64,000 nucleotides of DNA from JAJRZL01 sp964557855 (GTDB lineage: Bacteria; Zixibacteria; MSB-5A5; GN15; FEB-12), in assembly GCA_964557855.1 (NCBI GenBank), contig CAZLBP010000010.1:51042-115041 (forward strand), written 5' to 3'. The notes beneath the pieces were generated by a model. It did no database searches. It worked only from the letters and a program-made list of their open reading frames with translations, and had not been told where the DNA came from. Positions 18,341 to 25,612 of the stretch are shown here, piece by piece; positions within the stretch are counted from its first letter, which is position 1; the number at the start of each line of letters is the position of its first letter. The position numbers were made by a program, and so were the translations under genes.

Positions 18341-19090
18341 TCACAATTTGGCGGATTTCGTCGGCTGCTCGACCACCACCAGCCGACCGTCCACCAGCAC
18401 CGGCAGCACGTTCATCGAATCCGCGTCCGTGGCCGTCTTGACATCTTCGGCGAAATCCAGCGCGGCCAACCGACGACCATGCTCCCCCTCTTCAATGGCC
18501 TGGGTCAGGGAGGACCGATAGTTGAGATACAGCAAATGTGCCAGTGATCCGGCATCGTTCAATGCCACAGTTTGAACCAGCCGACCGTTCAGTTTGTCTA
18601 TCAGCATCCCGGCGCACAACGTGTCTTCCACGGAAAATCCGCCCTCATGACCGGAACAGACAATCACCACGTCCCGATCTTCCTGCATCACTTTGTCAGC
18701 CACCAGGGAGATATTAACCAGCGATCCGCAAATCACTACGCCCGCATCCTGGGCTTTGCTGTAGACGGCGGTGCCGTTGGTCGTCGTCATTATGACATAC
18801 TTGCCGGCCACCGCCTCAGCCGTAAACTCCGAGGGGGAGTTCCCCAACTGAAAGTTATCTATCTTAACCCCGTCTCGCTCGCCTGCCAGAACGGCCATAT
18901 CGCCACCGATCTTCGCCCGCAACTCGGCCGCTTCCCCTGGACCGGCCGTGGGAATCACACCCCGGGCGCCCGCCAGCAGGGCGGCACACGTCGAAGTCGA
19001 TGACCGGAGGACGTCGATTGCAACCACCGTCTTGCCCGCTAAACGCGCTCGTTCAAGGGGAAACGGGGTCAGGTAGAGCTCAATATTCAT
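18341..19090 (-). CDS. comB: 2-phosphosulfolactate phosphatase (ComB) family protein
   Basis: A 249-residue protein of the ComB family. Family marks include AIDVLRSSTSTCAALLAGA near the N-terminus, LAGERDGVKIDNFQLGNSP, and TTTNGT followed by a SLVN segment. In methanogens ComB hydrolyses phosphosulfolactate in coenzyme M synthesis; bacterial members are common but their substrate is often unknown, and no other coenzyme M gene is in this window. It lies 9 bases after gcvT and 36 before the TPR gene, in the same leftward transcription unit. Confidence 0.85.
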   Translation of the reverse strand: MNIELYLTPFPLERARLAGKTVVAIDVLRSSTSTCAALLAGARGVIPTAGPGEAAELRAKIGGDMAVLAGERDGVKIDNFQLGNSPSEFTAEAVAGKYVIMTTTNGTAVYSKAQDAGVVICGSLVNISLVADKVMQEDRDVVIVCSGHEGGFSVEDTLCAGMLIDKLNGRLVQTVALNDAGSLAHLLYLNYRSSLTQAIEEGEHGRRLAALDFAEDVKTATDADSMNVLPVLVDGRLVVVEQPTKSAKL

Positions 19091-19099
19091 AGAGCAGAC

Positions 19100-20197
19100 T
19101 CACTTGTGAGAAGCGTCCTTATAAAACGGCGGCTTGACCACGACGGCCGGAAACTCTTTGTCTCGAATCATCACTCTCACCTCAGACCCTGATTTCGAAT
19201 GACTGCGCTCTACATACCCGATCGCGATCGGCTTCTGCAGACTCGGCGAGAACGTTCCTGATGTGACGTTGCCGATTTTCCTCTCTCCGTCAAAAACCTC
19301 ATACCCGGCCCGCGGAAACGCTTTCCCGTCCAGCTCTATACACACCAGCCGACGGCTCGGTTTGTCCTGTTTCACTTTTAGCAGCGCCTCACGCCCGATG
19401 AACTCCTTGTCCCAGTCAACAATCCAGGACAGACCAGCTTCGACCGGGTTCGTTGTTTCATCAATATCGTTACCATACAGCGCCATCTTCATTTCCATGC
19501 GCAGACTGTCCCGCGCCCCCAAACCGACCAGCGCCATGTCATGCTTCTTGCCCGCTTCAACGGCGGCTTTCCACACGGTTTCCGCATGATCCGGCGGGAT
19601 ATAGATCTCAAAACCATCCTCACCCGTATATCCGGTTCGTGAGAAAAGCGTATCCTGCCCGGCAACATCGGCAACGACGGAATTGTAGTATGGTAGATTA
19701 TCCAACTCGTAATCGGTCAGCAATGCCATCACTCTCTCGGCATTCGGCCCCTGAATCGCCAGTAGACTGGTTTGCAGCGACCGATCATTCAGCTCTACCC
19801 CACCTTCCAGATGCTCCTGCAGCCACGCCAAGTCCTTCTTGATATTGGCGGCATTCACCACCATCAGATATCCGCCCTCAAGACGATACAGCAGCAGGTC
19901 ATCCACAATCCCACCGTCCGGCTTGGTCATACACGTGTATTGAATCTGGCCGACATTCAGATCGTCGACGTTGTTCGTGGTGACTTCTTGCAGAAACTCG
20001 ACCGCGTCCTTCCCGCTGACTTCGAATTCTCCCATGTGCGACAGGTCAAACATACCAACATTCCGTCTCACAGCCAGATGCTCTTCAGTGATGCCTTTAT
20101 ACTGGATGGGCATCCTGTACCCGGCGAAATCAACCATCTTCGCCCCGGCCGCCACATGAAAATTATGAAATGCGGTTTTGATGATGTTATCTGCCAT
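19100..20197 (-). CDS. gcvT: Aminomethyltransferase (glycine cleavage T protein)
   Basis: A 365-residue folate-dependent enzyme that takes the aminomethyl group from the H-protein lipoyl arm and makes methylene-tetrahydrofolate. Marks: FDLSHMGEFEVSGKDA, TCMTKPDGGIVDDLLLYR with the catalytic Asp, SRTGYTGEDGFEIY and GLGARDSLRMEMKMALYGND. The C-terminal barrel has FIGREALL and TSGTFSPSL. The ATG at 20197 follows GAAGAAG; a longer in-frame start at 20284 adds 29 residues unlike the family. gcvH and gcvP are not in the window. No glycine riboswitch is recognisable in the leader. Confidence 0.95.
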   Translation of the reverse strand: MADNIIKTAFHNFHVAAGAKMVDFAGYRMPIQYKGITEEHLAVRRNVGMFDLSHMGEFEVSGKDAVEFLQEVTTNNVDDLNVGQIQYTCMTKPDGGIVDDLLLYRLEGGYLMVVNAANIKKDLAWLQEHLEGGVELNDRSLQTSLLAIQGPNAERVMALLTDYELDNLPYYNSVVADVAGQDTLFSRTGYTGEDGFEIYIPPDHAETVWKAAVEAGKKHDMALVGLGARDSLRMEMKMALYGNDIDETTNPVEAGLSWIVDWDKEFIGREALLKVKQDKPSRRLVCIELDGKAFPRAGYEVFDGERKIGNVTSGTFSPSLQKPIAIGYVERSHSKSGSEVRVMIRDKEFPAVVVKPPFYKDASHK

Positions 20198-20252
20198 GGG
20201 TCTTCTTCGCAATTGTCGCAGAAATATGGTTCTTACTAATAAACATGGTACG

Positions 20253-20281
20253 TAATTAAGAGGGAAGCTCCTGAATGTCAA
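20253..20281 (-). promoter_or_regulatory. Possible gcvT promoter
   Basis: On the minus strand a perfect -35 TTGACA (20281-20276) is followed after 16-17 bases by TTAATT/TAATTA, a weak -10. It lies about 60 bases before the gcvT ATG. Confidence 0.35.
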
Positions 20282-20314
20282 CATCTATGTTCTTCGGCAG
20301 GAGAGAAGTGATTG

Positions 20315-20343
20315 TTGATCTTTAGACTTCAATAACCTACATT
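20315..20343 (+). promoter_or_regulatory. Possible promoter for pentapeptide-repeat gene
   Basis: TTGATC at 20315-20320 and TACATT at 20338-20343 are separated by 17 bases, about 50 bases before the GTG start at 20392. Both hexamers are near consensus. Confidence 0.4.
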
Positions 20344-20391
20344 TTCGCTGCAGTTTGAACTAAAACAAACCCGTTTACTGAGCACAGTGCA

Positions 20392-22200
20392 GTGACCGAC
20401 AAATCAGAAAGTACCGCGCGTCGACGATTCTCCCAGGAGGACCTGCAGAAAGTCCTGCAAGACCATGCCCGCTGGCTGAAGTCCAACGGCAAGGAGGGAA
20501 CACAGGCTGATTTCATTTGGACGGATCTCACGGAGGCCGACTTCACCGGCGCCGACCTGCGCCGGGCGGTATTTACCGATGCTCATATGTACGGTGCGAA
20601 ATTCACGAATGCTGATCTGGAAGACGCCAACCTGCGCGGCACCTTTCTCATCGACAGCAAATTCAACGACGCCGACTGCCGTAACGCCGCTTTCTCAGGT
20701 GCCAAAATGAAAGGCGCCAACCTGCGTCATGCAAACCTCAAGTGGGCGAATCTTCAGGACGCCGACCTGACAGATGCCAAGAACCTCCTGGCAAATCAAC
20801 TGGCCGGCGCCAGCCTGGCCGGCGCCAAACTGCCCGACGATATAGCTAAGTTCGATGCTCTGGAACATGCCAAAGAACTCTCCCAGAACGCCCGCAAGAT
20901 GTTCCTGGCCATGCTCCTGGGCTGCGCCTACACGCTCCTGACCGTGGTCACGACCGACGATGTCCGCCTGCTCACCAACTCCGCCTCCTCACCGCTACCG
21001 ATCATCGGCACCGAGATTCCCATAGTCGGGTTCTACATTGTCGCGCCGCTGATTCTTCTGGGCCTGTTCGTCTACTTCCAACTCCACCTGCAGCGCAACT
21101 GGGAGGTCCTCGCCACCCTCCCCGCCTTCTTCCCCGATGGCCGTCCGCTCGACCGCAAGGCGTACCCCTGGCTGCTAAACGGCCTCGTCCGAGTTCACTC
21201 CAAACTCCTCAACACCACCCGCCCCCCGATGATGCTGTTGCAGTACTTCATCTCTATAATCCTCGCCTGGGGCGCCGTGCCGTTTACGCTGCTGGCTTTG
21301 TGGGCCAGATTCCTGACGAGACATGACTGGACAGTGACGTGGATACACGTAGTCGTTCTGACTATCGGCTTTGCCTTCACACTGTTTTCCTATTTAGTAG
21401 CGAAGAAGTGCTTGAGAGGCGTCGGCCACAGGTCTCTATATTGGAAGACAGTTTGGAAGGATACGAGAACATACAAGGGCGTAGCGGTAACTGCCCTGCT
21501 CGCGGTCGTCTTCTACATAGGATCAACCGGAGCAATCAAGGGCGTACCGCCTGACCGAGGGGAAGGGTATCGAACATATGTACCTTATGTCTTGGGGCTG
21601 TTTGGCTGCGAACCGTTTGCGGATTTCAGAGAGAAGGATGTGTCGGTCAAGCCGGAGGGTTGGACCGGGGATAGCACGCAGTTTCCGTTGGTCAAAGGAG
21701 CTAATCTGAAAGATAGAGACTTACGATATGCCAGACTCAGATCTTCATTTCTTATGAAAGCCGACCTGAGAAACTGCGATATCGACCGGTCAAATCTAAG
21801 ACGGGCCAATCTGAGAAACGCAGACCTGAGTCAATCTTCGTTAAAATTTTCCAGTCTGAGGCACGCCGATTTGCTGGGGGCCGATTTGGACTCGGCTAAT
21901 CTTAGATTCGCCTATCTGGAGAACGCGATGTTGTTCGGAGTCAGCTTAGTTGACGCCAATCTTAGCTACACCCGACTTGAAGGCGCTAGTTTGACTCTCG
22001 CCGATATGGCGTCGACCAATATTGAATTCGCACGTTTGGAAGGAGTTGAATTGGAATCCGCAACCGGTCTGACAATTAACCAGATTGCGTCCGCCATCGT
22101 CGACTCCACCACCATCCTCCCCGACTACCTTATCGAACAACTCCGTGCCGACACCTCTGAATCCTCTAAAGAGCTCCTCCGACAACTAGGACTAGATTAA
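20392..22200 (+). CDS. Pentapeptide-repeat membrane protein
   Basis: A 602-residue protein with two pentapeptide-repeat blocks around a membrane core. The first block (about 38-140) has repeats such as ADFTGADLRRAVF and ANLRHANLKWANLQDADL; the membrane core (about 168-395) has about five hydrophobic helices; the second block (about 430-560) reads KGANLKDRDLRYARL and so on. The start is GTG at 20392 with no strong ribosome site. Base composition shifts inside the gene: from about 21,340 to 22,080 it is visibly more AT-rich and uses AGA and TTA codons that are rare before. The last 35 bases overlap the convergent gene. Function unknown. Confidence 0.75.
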   Translation: MTDKSESTARRRFSQEDLQKVLQDHARWLKSNGKEGTQADFIWTDLTEADFTGADLRRAVFTDAHMYGAKFTNADLEDANLRGTFLIDSKFNDADCRNAAFSGAKMKGANLRHANLKWANLQDADLTDAKNLLANQLAGASLAGAKLPDDIAKFDALEHAKELSQNARKMFLAMLLGCAYTLLTVVTTDDVRLLTNSASSPLPIIGTEIPIVGFYIVAPLILLGLFVYFQLHLQRNWEVLATLPAFFPDGRPLDRKAYPWLLNGLVRVHSKLLNTTRPPMMLLQYFISIILAWGAVPFTLLALWARFLTRHDWTVTWIHVVVLTIGFAFTLFSYLVAKKCLRGVGHRSLYWKTVWKDTRTYKGVAVTALLAVVFYIGSTGAIKGVPPDRGEGYRTYVPYVLGLFGCEPFADFREKDVSVKPEGWTGDSTQFPLVKGANLKDRDLRYARLRSSFLMKADLRNCDIDRSNLRRANLRNADLSQSSLKFSSLRHADLLGADLDSANLRFAYLENAMLFGVSLVDANLSYTRLEGASLTLADMASTNIEFARLEGVELESATGLTINQIASAIVDSTTILPDYLIEQLRADTSESSKELLRQLGLD

Positions 22201-22792
22201 ATCCCCCCGTATTCCCGAATGCCCCCAGAGTCGGATCAGAGTCAAACGTGTAATCATAGGTCACCTTCGCGCCGACATACACCGGCGCCTTCACGAGATA
22301 ATCGAACCCCAGCGTCAGATGCGATGACACCCCGAAATCTTCCTGCTCCGCCAGCAGCTTCAGGGTCGTGACCTTACGGAAATTCAACCCGGCCGCCACC
22401 TGGCCGTAGAATTGATATCGCGATCCTTCTTTGATCAAATACGTCACCGTCGGCCCCAAATGCGGATTCCGAAACTTGAGATACAGCGGACTCAGCTCAT
22501 CCTGTTCGATATAGCCGCCGAAAACTCCCGCAAAGAACTTATTGTGCAAACGGTACTCGATCGCTCCCACCGTATTGACTGCGTCTCCGTACAAATCCCG
22601 CATGGCGCTCCGCGACGGTGTGAAATACCCCACCCCGAACGAGACCTTCATCCGTACCTTGTCGAACGATTGCGGAATCGTCAACTGCAGCGGCCCGGCC
22701 GATGAAACCGACACCCACAGCAGTGTAACTGCGGTAGCAACAGCAACCGTCCGCCGCCGCCGCCCGCCCTTGAATCTCCGTACAAACTTCAT
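22166..22792 (-). CDS. Probable outer-membrane beta-barrel protein
   Basis: A 208-residue exported protein. The N-terminus MKFVRRFKGGRRRRTVAVAT is very basic and followed by a hydrophobic stretch ending SVSSAG, a signal peptide. The rest alternates polar and hydrophobic residues with aromatic strand ends (SFGVGYFTP, FFAGVFGGYIEQ, YQFYGQVAAGLNF, GFDYLVKAPVYVGAKVTYDY), as in small outer-membrane barrels. It overlaps the lipoprotein gene upstream by 4 bases and the pentapeptide gene at its 3' end by 35 bases (convergent). No specific family is recognised. Confidence 0.6.
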   Translation of the reverse strand: MKFVRRFKGGRRRRTVAVATAVTLLWVSVSSAGPLQLTIPQSFDKVRMKVSFGVGYFTPSRSAMRDLYGDAVNTVGAIEYRLHNKFFAGVFGGYIEQDELSPLYLKFRNPHLGPTVTYLIKEGSRYQFYGQVAAGLNFRKVTTLKLLAEQEDFGVSSHLTLGFDYLVKAPVYVGAKVTYDYTFDSDPTLGAFGNTGGFNLVLVVGGAL

Positions 22793-23199
22793 CGCGCCTC
22801 CCCCATGATCACTTCCACGTCACGCGCGCGAAAAGCACCGGCCGCAATCTCGAAAATGTAGATCGCCGGGTCGACCGGTTTCCCGTCGCTGTTGGTGAGA
22901 TCCCAGACTACCATGACCCGGCCCGGGCCGCCCGTGCCGCTGAACGCCCGCACGTTGTACCCGGTGGCGTTAAGTATCTCGAGTACATAGCCGCCGGCTG
23001 AGGGCAGCGCGAACGTAATCTCCACACTTTGCTCCGACTGGAACACGTCTTCAGATACCGTTATTTTGAAACTCAGGCCGTCATCGAATTCGTGAAACAG
23101 ACTCTCATCGCTCGAATTGATCCCCGAGCAACTCACCAGGCAGAAAGATGCCAGCAGTACGATAATCAGGATTCTGACTTTCATGATTGTACTCTCCAT
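22789..23199 (-). CDS. Small lipoprotein with FlgD-like Ig fold
   Basis: A 136-residue lipoprotein. The signal peptide ILIIVLLASFCLVSC ends in a lipobox with Cys24 (from this start). The C-terminal part YVLEILNATGYNVRAF then VVWDLTNSDGKPVDPAIYIF has the shape of FlgD-type Ig domains found at the ends of exported FCB-group proteins. The ATG at 23199 has GGAGGA 8 bases upstream; an in-frame ATG at 23184 with GGAGAG is an alternative. It is the first gene of a two-gene unit with the beta-barrel protein and follows a strong promoter. Confidence 0.65.
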   Translation of the reverse strand: MESTIMKVRILIIVLLASFCLVSCSGINSSDESLFHEFDDGLSFKITVSEDVFQSEQSVEITFALPSAGGYVLEILNATGYNVRAFSGTGGPGRVMVVWDLTNSDGKPVDPAIYIFEIAAGAFRARDVEVIMGEAR

Positions 23200-23222
23200 G
23201 ATATATCCTCCATCTTGGCCGA

Positions 23223-23251
23223 TATATATCCCTTCGCCCGGTTGATGTCAA
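23223..23251 (-). promoter_or_regulatory. Promoter of the lipoprotein / beta-barrel unit
   Basis: On the minus strand TTGACA (23251-23246), 17 bases, then TATATA (23228-23223). The predicted transcript start is about 17 bases before the ATG at 23199. This is among the best sigma-70-like matches in the window. Confidence 0.6.
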
Positions 23252-23307
23252 GAATTGTAGTGACAAGTCACCCCTGCGTAGGGGCTTGTTGAAGAACATC
23301 ATTTACT

Positions 23308-23515
23308 GTTGTGTCGGGTCCTGAGCCCGCGTCAGCGGGATTGTGACCCGAAACGAAACTGGTTGACGGGCAAGAGCGGCAGGTCACACGACTCCACTGT
23401 AGCAGCCGTAGGGCAGAAGCCTTCAGCGGTTCTGCCTCTGTAACTCGGCACAACTGCCCGGTTCGGCCCTACAATATGTCGGCCCCTTTCTCCTTTCAAA
23501 GGAGACGGGCCGGGC
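23308..23515. repeat. Mosaic of short hairpin repeats (left of membrane gene)
   Basis: This gap contains no gene. It holds a 38-base hairpin unit at 23313-23350 (outer arms CGGGTC/GACCCG, inner arms CCCGC/GCGGG), a second hairpin with arms GGCAGAA and TTCTGCC at 23412-23436, and a third with TTTCTCCTTT/AAAGGAGA near 23486-23508. The first unit recurs at 24733-24770 and 24843-24880. Confidence 0.6.
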
Positions 23516-23584
23516 GTGAGGTAGATTCCCATCCCCCCCAATATAAACTTGACTTGCCCCAAGCCCCCTTACGACCTTCCCACT

Positions 23585-24766
23585 ATGGAAGAGTCACTGC
23601 ATTACGACATCCGCGACGTCCTCATCGCTCCGGCCCGAGCCCTCTCAGCCAAGCGAATTCTCGTCATGACGTCCTTCCTTATTGTCGGTATCCTTATCTA
23701 TGATCTCTTTGCCTATGCCGCCGTCGCCGCCGATGGCGGCTCATTGAAAAGCGTCTGGTCCCTGTATGGTCTGTCGCCCCTGACATGGTTCAAACTGAAC
23801 GGTTTCTGGGCAGGGCTTCTGTACGGTATCGGATTGGCGCTGGGTCTGTTGGCGCTCATGATCGGCTTTTTTGGTGTCTCCGCTATCGAAATCGAACAAA
23901 TCCGGGGTAATCGCTTCCTCTCGGCCACCGCCGCTGTGCGGTTTGCCGTCAAACGGGTGGGACAAATAATAGTCTCGGAACTTTCCGTTCTCCTGTTCCT
24001 CTTGCTGATCGTCGTTCTTATCCTCATTTACGGCCTCATCACCCGGATACCGGTGGTCGGCGAATGGATCTACACGTTGACCTTCGTCCTTCCCGGCTTC
24101 ATCTTAGCCCTCTTTTCCGTCTTCATACTATTCGTGCTGTCCGTCTCGGTTATCCTGCTTCCGGCGGTGGCGGCGGCGGAACGGAAAGGCGAAGCTTTCG
24201 CCGCTATCCTCGAAACATTCTCGACCATCATCCGCCAGCCCGTGCGCTGGCTCGTGTACACGGTCTACGCCCTCATCGCCGCCAAAGTGTGCAGCTTTGT
24301 CTATGCGTACTTCTGCTACCGCGCGGTCCAGTTCCTGGCCTGGGGCACGTCGCTTTCGGCCGGCGACCGGGCGGTCAATCTGGTCAAGTCCGGTCTGTCG
24401 CATTTGCCCGTCAGGTCCGACTTCGTGGAAGAAACACTGCGTGTTTTCCCCGGCATCGACTTCTCGTTCTCTATCTCACAGTGGGCGCGAGGCGGCGCAG
24501 ACGAAGCGGCCGGGCACGTCATGGCGGTTATGCTCTTTCTGATATTCGCGTCCATCATCGGCTATGCGCTCGCAACCGTCGCCGTGGCCCAGACCCGGGG
24601 GTATGTCGTGCTCCGGTATATCAAAGATGATTACGAAATCCCCGATGAAAACTCCTTGTTCTTCCGGGATGAACACGTCAACGAACCGATAGAAGAACCA
24701 TCCCCCGACAATATAGCTCCGACACAAAACAGGTCGGGTTCTGAGTCCGCTTCAGCGGACGAGTAA
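23585..24766 (+). CDS. Polytopic membrane protein of unknown function
   Basis: A 393-residue integral membrane protein with about seven hydrophobic segments (for example ILVMTSFLIVGILIYDLFAY, LLYGIGLALGLLALMIGFF, VLLFLLLIVVLILIYGLI, FILALFSVFILFVLSVSVILL and MAVMLFLIFASIIGYALAT). No family motif is recognised. The ATG at 23585 (MEESLHYDIRDVL) is preferred; an in-frame ATG at 23549 adds 12 residues. The last codons (SGSESASADE) are encoded by a copy of the hairpin repeat that brackets this gene on both sides, so the C-terminus may have been rewritten by the repeat. Confidence 0.65.
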   Translation: MEESLHYDIRDVLIAPARALSAKRILVMTSFLIVGILIYDLFAYAAVAADGGSLKSVWSLYGLSPLTWFKLNGFWAGLLYGIGLALGLLALMIGFFGVSAIEIEQIRGNRFLSATAAVRFAVKRVGQIIVSELSVLLFLLLIVVLILIYGLITRIPVVGEWIYTLTFVLPGFILALFSVFILFVLSVSVILLPAVAAAERKGEAFAAILETFSTIIRQPVRWLVYTVYALIAAKVCSFVYAYFCYRAVQFLAWGTSLSAGDRAVNLVKSGLSHLPVRSDFVEETLRVFPGIDFSFSISQWARGGADEAAGHVMAVMLFLIFASIIGYALATVAVAQTRGYVVLRYIKDDYEIPDENSLFFRDEHVNEPIEEPSPDNIAPTQNRSGSESASADE

Positions 24767-25000
24767 CCCGAAATTGTCCAATTCGTGATCGGTAGGGCAT
24801 AACCCGGAGCGGTTGTGCCACCCGGGGCTTTTGTATTGTTGTGTCGGGTCCTGAGCCCGCGCCAGCGGGATTGTGACCCGACACTTGGTACCCCACCCAA
24901 AAGTCAGTTGGGCACAACCCAAAGCGGTTGTGCCAACTGATCTTGGCAGAACCACCGACAGATTCTGCCCGGCTGACTTCATTGGCAAGGTCGGCCAGCC
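24733..25000. repeat. Mosaic of short hairpin repeats (right of membrane gene)
   Basis: Two copies of the 38-base hairpin unit, at 24733-24770 (overlapping the stop of the membrane gene) and 24843-24880. Between and after them are related hairpins: GGCACAACC...GGTTGTGCC near 24910-24934, a relative with GGCATAACC at about 24798, and arms GGCAGAA/TTCTGCC at about 24945-24969. There is no gene between 24767 and 25132. Confidence 0.6.
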
Positions 25001-25132
25001 GTTATTCCCACAAAACCACTTGCCTTTTTCCGCTCACTCTCTATATTCCGGGTCCCGGTTAGTTATGACACCCGGTGAGAACTTTTCCGGGAGCTTGACA
25101 GTTATAGAACGGCAACCACGTTGCCCGATAAT

Positions 25133-25205
<73 letters not shown>

Positions 25206-25504
25206 TTTTTCTTTCTGTGGTCCAACCGCTTATGGGTCCTAATCACATGCAATAGTTTAAGGCCAAAAGGGCCGCTGACTGGAGGCGAGCGGGAATGACG
25301 GCAATCAATATCACCCATGGCAGCCACCGGTTATATGCAACCGGATGACCGTCTGACTTTTCCATTGACTCACCGCTCATAGTTATACGCCGGCTTCCCT
25401 TCCTGCCCGTGACCTTGGCGCCTGCACTGAGCTGATTCGAATACAGGCCCCCAGGTAACCGACCGTTATTATGGCTAATTCTACCCAATTGTCTGGTTAA
25501 ATCT
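25206..25504. other. Intergenic region after tRNA, no gene seen
   Basis: About 300 bases between the tRNA and the promoter region of the next gene. I see no coding potential, no integrase and no second copy of the tRNA end that would mark an integrated element. Confidence 0.5.
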
Positions 25505-25533
25505 TTGACAAAGCAGTCTGAAATGGTTATGTA
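25505..25533 (+). promoter_or_regulatory. Possible promoter of YadA-head/S74 gene
   Basis: A perfect -35 TTGACA at 25505-25510, then 17 bases to TATGTA (25528-25533); TATTAT and TATAAA just after are better hexamers but at a longer spacing. It lies about 80 bases before the chosen ATG. Confidence 0.4.
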
Positions 25534-25612
25534 TTATAAATGTGCATTGTCATTGACCGATCAATATACAAACGAAGAATCAGTAAGTAATGAAAAGCCT
25601 CGGAGTGAACAG

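Noticed and set aside
20198..20391. Glycine riboswitch before gcvT
   Set aside because: A stretch on the minus strand (TCTCCTGCCGAAGAAC) recalls part of the motif, but the conserved core and tandem aptamer layout are missing.
23405..25000. CRISPR array
   Set aside because: Repeats here are few, irregularly spaced, internally palindromic and lack unique spacers of constant length; no cas genes are present.
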